A stretch of 17,359 nucleotides of DNA from Phellopilus nigrolimitatus. Its lineage: Eukaryota; Basidiomycota; Agaricomycetes; Hymenochaetales; Hymenochaetaceae. Location of the stretch: positions 1 through 17,359 of the forward strand of contig JAJOHG010000482.1 in assembly GCA_021029095.1 (NCBI GenBank). The letters are read 5' to 3'. How positions within the stretch are numbered: the first letter of the stretch is position 1; the number at the start of each line of letters is the position of its first letter. A program made the position numbers and the translations under genes. A model generated the notes under the pieces. That model was not told where the DNA came from and made no database searches. It was given only the letters and a program-made list of their open reading frames with translations. Shown here in pieces: positions 1-10,596 of this stretch.

Positions 1-156
1 AATGCCAGTGCTTTCATTGTATGTACTTTTTCTTTTCTTTTGTACCCATTACTGAGAATAGTGGCTCTTCCCATTTGAGCACAATTTGGTATTGTCCCGC
101 CGGATTGACAGTAAAAGGTATTGGACCAACGGCCGTTTCCGCACAGCGAAAAACTA

Positions 157-1349
157 CTAGTGTTGATTATGAGGCGCACGTACCACAGACAGCTCGCGCT
201 CATGCTCCGCCTTGGGTGCCGGATCCGGGTCGCAGAGGTGCGGCAAGTATTTGGCTTTCAGTTCCATCTGTATTTGGAGAAATTAAGAGGACGAGTAGCA
301 CTGAGAAGTGCAGTAACTCACAACAGTCAGCTCACGCTCCGGCAGCTCAGGCTTGGGTCTTTCTGCCTCGTCCACGGCCTTACCCTTTCCCTTCGCATCC
401 GCCGAGGCGCGAGGCCTCTTTTTTCCTGCATCGGCGCGAGGCTTCGTAGGCTTTTTTGGAGGCGTATAGTCTTCCGTCGGGTCGGCCGCGAATACCATCT
501 TCGATGAGGACGGTCTCGGTTCCTCGGAACGGTACAGTATGTCCGGATCGACGTTGGTGGCTGGGGTTACGAAGGGGACATGAAGACCAACACGAGCAGA
601 TGGCGATGGGGCAGGAGAAGGAGATCGAGGGACTATTCCGTGCTCTTGAAGCCACTCCAGCGTGCGGTAGTGGAACACAAATTTGACGTATGAGTGCGGA
701 TTGTCTACGTCGAGTGGCTTGCTCGACCACGTCATCGGTGCTTGCGGCAAATAAGGAACCTCCTCCTTGCTGAAGGTCGCGCAGTGTCCGCCAGTCTTTT
801 TGATCCACTCGCTCGAGACTGACGACGCCGATGGGAGGATAGCCAGCGGATTGGCTGGTCTTTCCGGTCCGCGCTGGGCCTGGACAATTTTGAGTTCAAT
901 AGTCCCGACTTCCTTGCCAACCGTACTACTTGAAGCGCCCGATTTCGCTGTGAATTGTTGAGATACACGCGTCAAGGCGATTCAAGTGCCGGCTTACTCG
1001 TCTTGGGAATATCCGCGAACGTGAATAAACGCTCGGTTGCAGGACCAGACCTCGCACCGGTGCGAAACGTCTCCCCAAACCCACCGAGAAATCTTCCAGG
1101 CGTTTTCTGACCATCCAGAAGGATGTAGCCGGACGTGAAGGTTCTACTGCCCATATCTGCCCAGTGTACTATGAACGACTGCGGCCACGTCAAACGCGGG
1201 TAGGGTTGGAGCAGAATGACCGGGCGCACCTTGCCAGGTTCACTGCGGATATAACACGACACTTTGTTACCCTCGACGACGACACGGTACTCGTCAAGGG
1301 GTTGACCATCCACAGAGATAACGGAGGTAAACTCCTTGTGATTCGGCAT
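157..1349 (-). CDS. DUF7918 domain-containing protein (3-exon model)
   Basis: I recognise the N-terminal pattern of the basidiomycete DUF7918 family: a start like MPNHKEFTSVISVDGQPL, then a Cys-containing strand (VSCYIRSEPGK), FIVHW, and a later strand GTIELKIVQAQRG. Function is unknown. Exons on the minus strand are 1349-998, 947-322 and 267-157, separated by introns of 50 nt (GTAAGC..CACAG) and 54 nt (GTGAGT..TACAG); this gives 362 aa. If the second intron is not removed, the frame stops at 283 and gives 338 aa. The C-terminal third is low-complexity and basic, with KKPTKPRADAGKKRPRA and KGKGKA, which looks like a nuclear localisation signal (inference). The ATG at 1349 is chosen because the DUF7918 start lies there; the longer upstream frame is a pyrimidine-rich leader. 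The end of the gene is the weak part: the exon 3 end also resembles a splice donor (GTACGT at 183), so a further exon towards the window edge is possible. Confidence 0.78.
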
Positions 1350-1465
1350 AATGTTTGGAGATAAATTGAGACGTGATAGCAAAATAAAAACGATAGCAGA
1401 GCAGAGCAGTAGCGATAGCGAGAGCGAGACAGCAAGAAAGCAGAGCAAACGACAGCGAGGGTATA
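1350..1465 (-). promoter_or_regulatory. Pyrimidine-rich leader/core promoter of the DUF7918 gene
   Basis: Read on the minus strand, the stretch just upstream of the ATG is strongly CT-rich, with repeated CTCTGCT, TCGCTCTCGCTATCG and similar blocks. Pyrimidine tracts next to the transcription start are common in fungal promoters. I see no TATA box in the correct orientation. The TATAAAA at about 1462-1468 is on the plus strand and has no evident gene downstream of it. The exact transcription start cannot be read from the sequence. Confidence 0.35.
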
Positions 1466-1560
1466 AAAAGGAAACGAGAGCAGTCTAAGCGGGTCAAAGC
1501 GTAGAGGAGAGCATAACAGTGTGGACTGGTTTATGGAAAAAATGCATGTGGCCGGAGGTG

Positions 1561-1603
1561 GTGGCAGACGATGGTGGCAGGCGAGGAACGGGGTGGCAGA
1601 CGA
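1561..1603. repeat. Three copies of an 11-bp motif GTGGCAGRCGA
   Basis: Copies begin at 1561, 1574 and 1593 (GTGGCAGACGA, GTGGCAGGCGA, GTGGCAGACGA). They are directly oriented and irregularly spaced (13 and 19 bp), in a purine-rich stretch upstream of the DUF7918 gene. They may be binding sites or simple low-complexity expansion; nothing in the sequence decides between these. Confidence 0.5.
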
Positions 1604-1631
1604 GGACAGAGGCGGCTCGCATGCGACGAGA

Positions 1632-1655
1632 TCCAAGCTGAAGCTTCAGCTTGGA
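1632..1655. repeat. Perfect 24-bp palindrome
   Basis: Each 12-base half (TCCAAGCTGAAG followed by its exact complement CTTCAGCTTGGA) matches without mismatch and without a spacer; the centre is AAGCTT. The symmetry stops at the next base on each side. It lies about 280 bp upstream of the DUF7918 start codon in gene-free DNA. It could extrude as a cruciform or bind a dimeric protein; no function is evident. Confidence 0.7.
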
Positions 1656-2129
1656 CTTGGACCGGCAGAAATAATAGAGAAAAATACAAGGCCAAGCTCG
1701 AGGTGGAGGTCAAGGCTCGCGACACAAGCCGCCCGTGACCGTGCCAGATCTGCGGCTGTGCAATGTGGTTGAGTATCTGCTTATATAACCCACTTAGACG
1801 CGTGATGCCTGTCAACCGCATCATTGTGAGTGAGTGTCTAAGCACTCTGCAACGAAACCATCTTATATGTATACTATGGCAGACACTAGTGCTGTTCCGC
1901 GTGTATTGTCCTTACACCCTCGCTTTGACGCGCCGACCTCGTATGCGTCGTCGAGGAGCAGAGCCAGTCTAATATAACAGCGATTCATGCTGAAGATGGA
2001 GACGGCAAAATGATAAAGGTCCCTCTCAACATTCGCTTGCACCAGGTGTCTGTACCGGAGCACAACAAGCCGGGCTAAGGCCGCAGCGAACGACATTCGT
2101 ACCACTTCTACTTCAGCACCACCTTTAGG
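1656..2129. other. Gene-poor DNA between the DUF7918 gene and the first mobile element
   Basis: No recognisable gene. The stretch contains a plus-strand TATATAA at about 1782-1788 and short open frames, one of which is listed separately as a weak candidate. The right edge (about 2110-2129) is the target-site flank of the MITE-like element. Confidence 0.5.
1876..2078 (+). CDS. Weak candidate: small two-exon gene of unknown function
   Basis: This is a low-confidence model. A TATATAA box at about 1782-1788 is followed by an ATG at 1876. The open frame after ATG (MADTSAVPR) can be joined by a 59-nt GT..AG intron (1903-1961, with a TTTGAC branch-like site) to a second frame ending at the TAA at 2076-2078. 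The second exon contains hydrophilic sequence such as IHAEDGDGKMIKVPLN that looks more protein-like than its surroundings. The product would be 47 aa. I do not recognise it. The MITE-like element begins about 50 bp further on, so this could be the remains of a longer gene. It could equally be chance. Confidence 0.18.
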
Positions 2130-2131
2130 TA

Positions 2132-2644
2132 AGGTAGAGTTGGTTCAAAACCCACCACTATCACGTGATGGGAAATGTCACTTTTTGGTCTGAAATGTCG
2201 AGAAAAGTGTCACAATGGCGATAGACTCGGGCACCAGGTCATTTTTTAAAAATCTATTTGGAACAAGTCATGTACTGCAGCTGTGAGAATAAGATGACCC
2301 GTTTATTTTTTCTATTTTTGAGCTGGTGATGTAGCGTAATGATGAACAGTGTTCAAACGGACATGGATTCTTGAAATTACATGTAGATAAGGAAGGAGCC
2401 AGTCATGTCGACGCGTCGACGCAAAGCACGTCGTATCCTGAAATTAAGGACACTGTTCCCACTTATTTATCTATGCCAAACCGAAAGGTAGACACTCTAG
2501 CTAGGCTGGGAACCTTGGGAGAGCAAAACACGAAGATTGTATGATAATAATTAATGTCATACGAGCCGTTGAGTCGAATACAGAGCATCATCACATGATC
2601 GTCACACTGTGACGGTAGTAGTGGGTTTTGAGCCGACTCTATCT
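2132..2644. mobile_element. MITE-like element, 513 bp, TA-flanked, about 30-bp TIRs
   Basis: The left end (2132-2161) and the inverted right end (2615-2644) match at 25 of 30 positions. Both begin AGRTAGAGTYGGYTCAAAAC and continue CCACYACTA; all five differences are transitions. The dinucleotide TA flanks both ends (2130-2131 and 2645-2646), as expected for Tc1/mariner/pogo-type targets. Homology resumes further in (ATCACGTGAT at the left, ATCATGTGAT in the inverted right end) after a 15-17-nt segment present only on the right that holds the perfect palindrome CGTCACACTGTGACG. There is no open frame of useful length, so the element would be non-autonomous. A 14-bp palindrome, GTCGACGCGTCGAC, lies near its centre (2407-2420). 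A two-base target duplication alone is weak; the TIR match carries the call. Confidence 0.8.
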
Positions 2645-2646
2645 TA

Positions 2647-2939
2647 TGAAATAAGGGAGGACGGGAATCCTGTTGTGCGACTCAGCTAGACATCAAGACT
2701 TTGAAGCAGGACGGATCCTGGCCATGATTCGGGAGACCTATTGCAGACCTATTCGCATTGAGCATTATGATATAATGTCGGACCCTTGTTATTTTACTAA
2801 CAGTGCTTGCTTTGCGAGTATGACAGTGGTTTTAGTGATAGAACGGATCACTTATAAAACATGTCAGCTATGCCAGTAATACCATACAATTGCTTTCAGT
2901 TGCACCTTTATAACTCTCTTTTCCAAATTCAGCTATAAC
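2647..2939. other. Spacer between the two mobile elements
   Basis: About 290 bp of moderately AT-rich DNA. I see no gene, repeat or RNA here. The 68-codon open frame on the plus strand has no family signature. Confidence 0.5.
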
Positions 2940-2941
2940 TA

Positions 2942-4095
2942 CTGTCAAAAATGCGGCAACGACTCATCCTGTGCTCCCAGCTTTGTATCTCAACGAATAT
3001 TTGACAAAAATTCTTCATTGCTGTACTATTGTACAGAGAATTGTCTTGGCTCTCTGAATATATAAATTTTATGAATTTATGGAATACATTTCGTGCGAGA
3101 GAAATATATTTCTGTGACGAGTCAGAAACTGATAAATAACTGGCAACAACCCACTTTGCCCCGGCCTCGTTGGAGGTTTTTGACACAAAACCACTTCAGA
3201 CCTCAGATTTTTTATTAGACAAATATTAGGTCTAACATACAGGCATTTTATATCTTCAAATTATTTTTGAAAATTGAGACCAAAAGTGAGAAAACAAACA
3301 ATATTTATTGAGACTTAGACAGCTCTGTTTGTCCCTATTTGTCAGAGCCGTCTTTTTACCTTGCTCACGAGGGTATCGAAGAGAGTTGGTATCATATCTC
3401 AGCAACATGTACCTCTACAGCTTTATAACTTTGCACAACGAATATTAAGCTGTTTTTAAATGTGAGGTTGATTTTGGTCGAAATCGGATTTGCCAAAGCC
3501 TCCCAATAAAACTGGTTTAGAAAGGTTGAAACAACCATCATTGGTTGCATATATGCAGGTTGTTGAGCTGTTGAAGTCAATTTAAAATACAAGAAAATTC
3601 ACAGAGGGTATATAGTATATAATTAGCTGGTGTGTGAAGTTTGGAGATGTACTTTGTGCTTGATCATGCTCGGTGCCTGCAACTCAATGCTCTGTGAAAA
3701 TAGAAGAAATCCTCAATTGAGCTTCAATGAAAACACAACCAGGAGCTCTAGAGATACCTATGAGCTACCAAATTTTACTCTAGAGAAGAATAGCATGCTT
3801 AAATATCCCATGGAAAATTTCAGAGAGAAACATGGACTCTTTGCTGATTCCGAGACAAGTCTTTCTGGTCTATCCTCAGATGCAGTTTCCAATTTGAGAA
3901 AAAGTACCAAAACTCGGATATATTTTAGCATTTTTAAAGCATACACAGGACCAATCAGCTTAGAATTGTACATGTAGCATGCCACTAGATATATCAGGGT
4001 ACGTGCAAATTTATTTGAGAAACGGTGCTGTATTGATTGGTCTGTGCACAAGGTGAGTCGTTGCTGTACGTGGGTCGTTGCCGCTTTCGTGACAG
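2942..4095. mobile_element. Non-autonomous TIR element, 1154 bp, AT-rich, TA-flanked
   Basis: The left end 2942-2966 and the inverted right end 4071-4095 match at 21 of 25 positions. Both start CTGTCA and share the block GCGGCAACGAC. TA flanks both ends (2940-2941 and 4096-4097). The right end carries a second GTCGTTGC block about 17 bp inward (4057-4064), and a degenerate inner copy of the terminal sequence lies at 3129-3153. The interior is AT-rich and carries only short open frames (for example 3630-3977 plus and 3758-4120 minus) with no recognisable transposase, DDE motif or zinc finger. It is unrelated in sequence to the neighbouring 513-bp element. I infer a deletion derivative or long MITE of a TA-targeting DNA transposon. 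Confidence 0.7.
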
Positions 4096-4097
4096 TA

Positions 4098-4439
4098 GAT
4101 ATCGGAGATGTTTTTTTCACTGTCCAATCAAAGGAAACAGAAATTACGGCCTGTGTTCCGACACATACAAGAAAAGCTTTAATCTAAAGGGCGATTATTA
4201 ACTCATCCTTTCCACCCGACCTTCAGTGCCCAGGAGTGGAGGTAGAGAATAATTTGGCGTTGCGGACCATTTGACATGAATATATCGTATCTGGATGCCC
4301 AGCCAACATTCCGAACCAACATGCATATCTTCAATTTACGATGACATAATAATAATAAAATTCCAATCCATTCGCTGCTGACCATCTTCCACTAAAAAAA
4401 GTAAAAAAAGCAGGAACAGCAGCGAAGAGAAGAGAGGAT
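4098..4439. other. Intergenic DNA 3' of U2
   Basis: No gene seen. On the minus strand, just past the U2 3' end, there is a CT-rich stretch followed by two T-runs in tandem (plus strand AAAAAAAGTAAAAAAAG, about 4395-4410). They might take part in U2 3'-end formation or may be simple sequence. Confidence 0.4.
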
Positions 4440-4627
4440 CCCCCGACAACACAAGCCGGCAGTGCAATAGCAAGGTCATCGCGCCTCCCGAGTTGCAAGC
4501 AGAGCTCGAAAGGACAAGGGCGGCAAAAATTAGATAACCAAGAATGAGGGCGGTGCCCTCATAATAGTGGTTAAACTATTAAGAACAGATACTACACTTG
4601 ATCTAAGCCAAAAGGCCAGAGTGGTAA
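4440..4627 (-). ncRNA. U2: U2 spliceosomal snRNA
   Basis: The minus strand carries the near-invariant U2 5' region: a stem I hairpin (CTCTGGCCTTTTGGCTTAGA), then AGATCAAGTGTAGTATCTG and TTCTT. GUAGUA at 4595-4590 is the branch-point recognition sequence. It is followed by a hairpin at 4580-4563 (AATAGT..ACTATT), a strong hairpin at 4562-4544 (ATGAGGGC..GCCCTCAT), and an Sm site AUUUUUG at 4530-4524. Near the 3' end, CTATTGCACTGCC resembles the U2B''-binding loop of stem IV. U2 pairs with the intron branch site in the spliceosome, which fits the intron-dense genes around it. The 5' end is placed at 4625-4627 by alignment with known U2 starts from memory; the 3' end is approximate to about 10 nt. 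Confidence 0.94.
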
Positions 4628-4652
4628 GGAACCGAAGTGGACAAAAAGCTAG

Positions 4653-4659
4653 CTTTATA
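4653..4659 (-). promoter_or_regulatory. TATA box of the U2 snRNA gene
   Basis: TATAAAG on the minus strand lies 28-34 bp upstream of the inferred U2 5' end (4625-4627), the usual spacing for a fungal RNA polymerase II TATA box. It lies in the roughly 150-bp divergent spacer shared with the AFG2-type gene on the plus strand. Confidence 0.7.
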
Positions 4660-4779
4660 CTGTGACGAGAGCGCACGGACCTCCTGTACATATTTGGTGT
4701 TTTCCGAGCAGAATAGGCCGGAAACACTATACTCTGCCGGTTTCTACGATCTGTCTCTTTCAAAAATTTACTGAGTACT

Positions 4780-7858
<3,079 letters not shown>

Positions 7859-8034
7859 TAATAATAGTAAAACTCAGAAAGCACTGTTTATAAGATGAAA
7901 GATGTGTGAGATGCATTGGAATTTTTCTCGGCTAATTCGAAGTACCTACATGTATTTTTCCGAACTAGTCTAGCATTCTTCAATCTCGAATTGCAGCTCG
8001 ATCGAGAGAAATGCTCTCTGCAGCAGCGCCTCAG
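7859..8034. other. Short intergenic spacer AFG2 to AP endonuclease
   Basis: About 240 bp separate the AFG2 stop from the first AP-endonuclease ATG, on the same strand. It must hold the AFG2 3' end and the downstream promoter. I see no clear polyadenylation signal, only TAATAATAG just after the stop, and no TATA box. Confidence 0.4.
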
Positions 8035-8125
8035 ACGCGTTTCATCTCCGCTTGAAAGGAGATCGACATCACTACGCGTCGCGTCCTTATGGATGACTAA
8101 TGAGCACCCTTTCCTTCTTACGCGT
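8035..8125 (+). promoter_or_regulatory. Cluster of three ACGCGT (MCB-like) boxes
   Basis: ACGCGT occurs at 8035-8040, 8074-8079 and 8120-8125. In yeasts this hexamer (MluI cell-cycle box) is bound by MBF (Mbp1/Swi6) and drives G1/S expression of DNA synthesis and repair genes. Three copies within 91 bp at the start of a DNA-repair gene is suggestive. The third copy lies downstream of the 8100 ATG, so it is either coding or 5' UTR depending on which start is used. I noticed only about four other copies in the rest of the window, at scattered places. Confidence 0.45.
8089..8100 (+). promoter_or_regulatory. Minimal upstream ORF overlapping the AP-endonuclease start codon
   Basis: ATG GAT GAC TAA (8089-8100) ends on the same A that opens the main ATG at 8100 (TAATG). 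A second upstream ATG at 8093 opens a 34-codon frame that ends at 8197, beyond the internal ATG at 8187. Thus three ATGs in all three frames lie within 12 bp. This arrangement can lower or redirect initiation by leaky scanning or reinitiation. It matters only if transcription starts upstream of 8089, which I cannot see. Confidence 0.45.
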
Positions 8126-9573
8126 CCAACTTCCGCGCATCCTTTTTATCCGGAGACAAACCTTTCAAGCTTCAAAGCAGCTCTTGATGCCTCCTAATCC
8201 CGCTGCTTCTTCAAGCAAGCGAAAAGCGACACCTTCATCCGATGGAGAGGCTGGGCCAGCTCGCACAACATCGAAGAAGGTCAAGGCAACCAAGGGCGCG
8301 ACGAGCTCCGGAAATGTAGAGGTTCGCGATGGTTTTGCAGCGAACGGGCAGCCCACGAACAAGGTTTTGCCCGTCCACATCGAGTTTCCGGAAAAGAGCG
8401 CAGGTTCACTACGCATCGCGTCATGGAATGTGTCTGGACTCGCAGCATGTCAGAAGAAAGTATGTCCTGTTGTTTTGTTCAGATGAAAGCAATAAGTAAA
8501 CAGTGCTGAAGCAGGCCATGACAGGGATTTAAGTTTTACGTCGAAGCTGAAGATCCGGATGTGTTGATTCTGACAGAGACTAAAGTAAGCTCGATATTCA
8601 TTATCACATTCCCATGTTTGACAGTCTATGTAGATGAACGACGAACCAGACTTATCTGTCTTGACCGAGAGGTATCCGCATAGACATTGGTCGATTGCAA
8701 ATAAAAAGGGTTACGGTACGTCTTTCTTTACTTCTCCGACGATTTATTCATTACCCTATACGATTCAGCTGGGACAGCCGTTCTATCTAAATACGAGCCA
8801 CTGTCGATAACAAAGACGCTCCCAGGTCATCCCAGCAAGGATGCAGTCAATGGGCGTATATTGACGCTCGAATTCGAGAAGTTCTACCTGGTGGGCACGT
8901 ACGTTACCAACGCCGGACAAGGATTAAAGGTAACGCAGGTCTTCATACTCATTTTTCAGAATGTCCTGACAATGCGACATTTACCCTTAGACTTTGAAAG
9001 AAAAGGAGGAGTGGAACGAGCACTTCGAGACGTATATCAGAGATCTCGACGAGAAGAAGCCTGTGGTATGGGCGGGCGATTTGAACGTCGCGCCAACCGA
9101 GAAAGGTACAGTGCATTCGCCTGTTGGATGTTACTCTCCTCTAAAATTGGCCGCTTCTAGACCTCACAAACGCCAAGAGGAATTGGAACAAGACGCCCGG
9201 GTATACCGAATCGGAGACGAAGGCGTTCGCGCGGATCCTTAACCCCTCAACGACCGAGGAGGCGTCCGATGCGGATAAGTCCGCCAACAGATTTATCGAC
9301 GTCTGGAGGCACCTGCACCCGGACGACCAGCATTACACGTACTTCGGATACCGCTTCAATTGTCGCTCGAAAGGAATCGGGTGGAGGCTTGATATGTGTG
9401 AGTGAACTTCGTCGTGATCGAGTTGCTTTATTTTGATTTGAGCAACGTATTCTTGAACAGTTGTCCTGAGTGAGCGCCTGCTCAATAGCGTGAAGATGTG
9501 TGAAATTCGGAGCGAGATCTATGGCGCATCAGATCATTGTCCCGTAGTGATGGAAATTGGAGGGCTTGTATGA
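8100..9573 (+). CDS. AP endonuclease, ExoIII/APE1 family (class II)
   Basis: Seven exons give 375 aa: 8100-8459, 8525-8584, 8634-8715, 8769-8929, 8991-9105, 9161-9397, 9461-9573. All introns (49-65 nt) are GT..AG and in phase. The enzyme cuts the DNA backbone 5' of abasic sites in base-excision repair. Active-site motifs are all present: SWNVSGL (Asn110), LTETK (Glu138, metal), YVTNAG (Tyr212), GDLNVAP (Asp251, Asn253), GWRLD (Asp337) and SDHCP (Asp363, His364). Residues 1-29 lack acidic residues and carry Arg/Lys among hydrophobics (RVQLPRILFIRRQTFQ), like a mitochondrial presequence. A second ATG at 8187 would give a 346-aa form starting MPPNPAASSSKRKATP, with a Lys-rich, probably nuclear N-terminus like that of human APE1. 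The extended start is chosen because the frame is open and the peptide looks functional; both may be used. Confidence 0.92.
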
Positions 9574-10293
9574 AGTTCAGCACAATAAGTTGTGTCTCCG
9601 CTTAATTTGCTGTTATGCTCGTTTCTTGCTACTTGCAAATCTGAGAGAAAACTGCCTACTCAGAACGCTTAATCGACTGCAATCGGCTCCGCGCATTATA
9701 TTTCATTCTTGCATTGGTCTTCAGGCACACTTTAATCACTCCCGCTTTTTCTGCCGGTTCCCTATCTCGATCTTTATTATAGTGTCGAGCAGGATGCACA
9801 TAATATACGACAAAAGGCATTTGTCGTGATGTGCAAAGAGAAAGAAAGCTTCAGATCGGACGATCAGCCAATGGTAAGCTCCCCAATAACCATACCTTGT
9901 ATCATAACAAAGTAATTCTTAAGCTTCATCAATGATAAGGCTTAGAATTGTTAAGTCCCAGAGGGTCCCAATGTTGATCACAAGCTTAGCACACACTTCA
10001 TTGATGATCATCAAGAAAACCTACCCAATTCTGGTCTTTCCGAGCGCATCACCGGTTATCGTCAATTAAATTCAAGGTCAAAACCGAGCTATGACATTAT
10101 TAATGTCTAGCACGGACTGTCAAAGTACGGACCGTCAAAGCTTTGCTTGTTGATGCCATTGATATTGCAAGGCCAAACGGGCTTTGCAAACCTCCAAATC
10201 ATCAGCGCTCGACATCCCTGCTAGAGGTTTAGCTATATTCTGTTACGGAAATCATCGATAGATATACTTGGTCGTTCTATATGGCTCTAGCGA
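9574..10293. other. Intergenic DNA, AP endonuclease to acyltransferase
   Basis: No gene seen. The stretch has several short near-palindromic blocks around 9920-10015 (for example CTTCATCAATGAT and TTCATTGATGATCA) and one short tandem repeat listed separately. The 90-codon open frame at 9557-9829 has no family signature and starts inside the last AP-endonuclease exon. Confidence 0.4.
10112..10141. repeat. 15-bp tandem repeat, two copies
   Basis: ACGGACTGTCAAAGT is followed directly by ACGGACCGTCAAAGC; 13 of 15 positions are identical. It lies in gene-free DNA about 480 bp upstream of the acyltransferase ATG. No function is evident. Confidence 0.6.
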
Positions 10294-10391
10294 CAGACTC
10301 TGATATGAAATCTGGATCTTCAGGCTTTCTGAATACACCGGCAGACTCTGACATGAAGAATCGAGATCTTCAGGCCTTTTGAATACACCGG
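10294..10391. repeat. 48-50-bp tandem repeat, two copies
   Basis: Copy 1 (10294-10341) and copy 2 (10342-10391) both start CAGACTCTGAYATGAA and end GAATACACCGG, with ATCTTCAGGC in the middle. They differ by a few substitutions and two inserted bases in copy 2. A partial echo (CACCGGCAGG, then CTCTGATG) follows at about 10430-10460. The repeat ends about 205 bp before the acyltransferase ATG, so it lies in or near that promoter. Confidence 0.8.
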
Positions 10392-10528
10392 TCGCCCCGT
10401 TGGATGCTGTGCTGCGCGGTGTTGCTGTGCACCGGCAGGCATTCGAATGAATCTCTGATGTGCTATCTTGCTCTGATCAAACAGATTTTGAGCAGCCTGC
10501 TGACCGGTGGTAAATGACATGAAAAAAA

Positions 10529-10536
10529 TATAAAAG
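10529..10536 (+). promoter_or_regulatory. TATA box of the acyltransferase gene
   Basis: TATAAAAG lies 61-68 bp upstream of the ATG at 10597. A start of transcription about 30 bp downstream would leave a 5' leader of about 35 nt. It is the clearest protein-gene TATA box in the window and suggests a regulated rather than constitutive gene (inference). Confidence 0.6.
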
Positions 10537-10596
10537 CAAGATCCCTATAGAATATCAGCAACCCATTCGGCTTGACCTCGCGAACTCATAGAACTC

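Noticed and set aside
3630..4120. Open frames inside the 1154-bp element as transposase fragments
   Set aside because: Neither the plus-strand nor the minus-strand frame shows a DDE/D pattern, helix-turn-helix or zinc finger that I can recognise. They overlap each other and one crosses the element end.
4395..4410. T-runs after U2 as an RNA polymerase III terminator
   Set aside because: U2 is normally a polymerase II gene, and the upstream TATA spacing fits that. The T-runs lie about 30 nt beyond the inferred 3' end and may be simple sequence.
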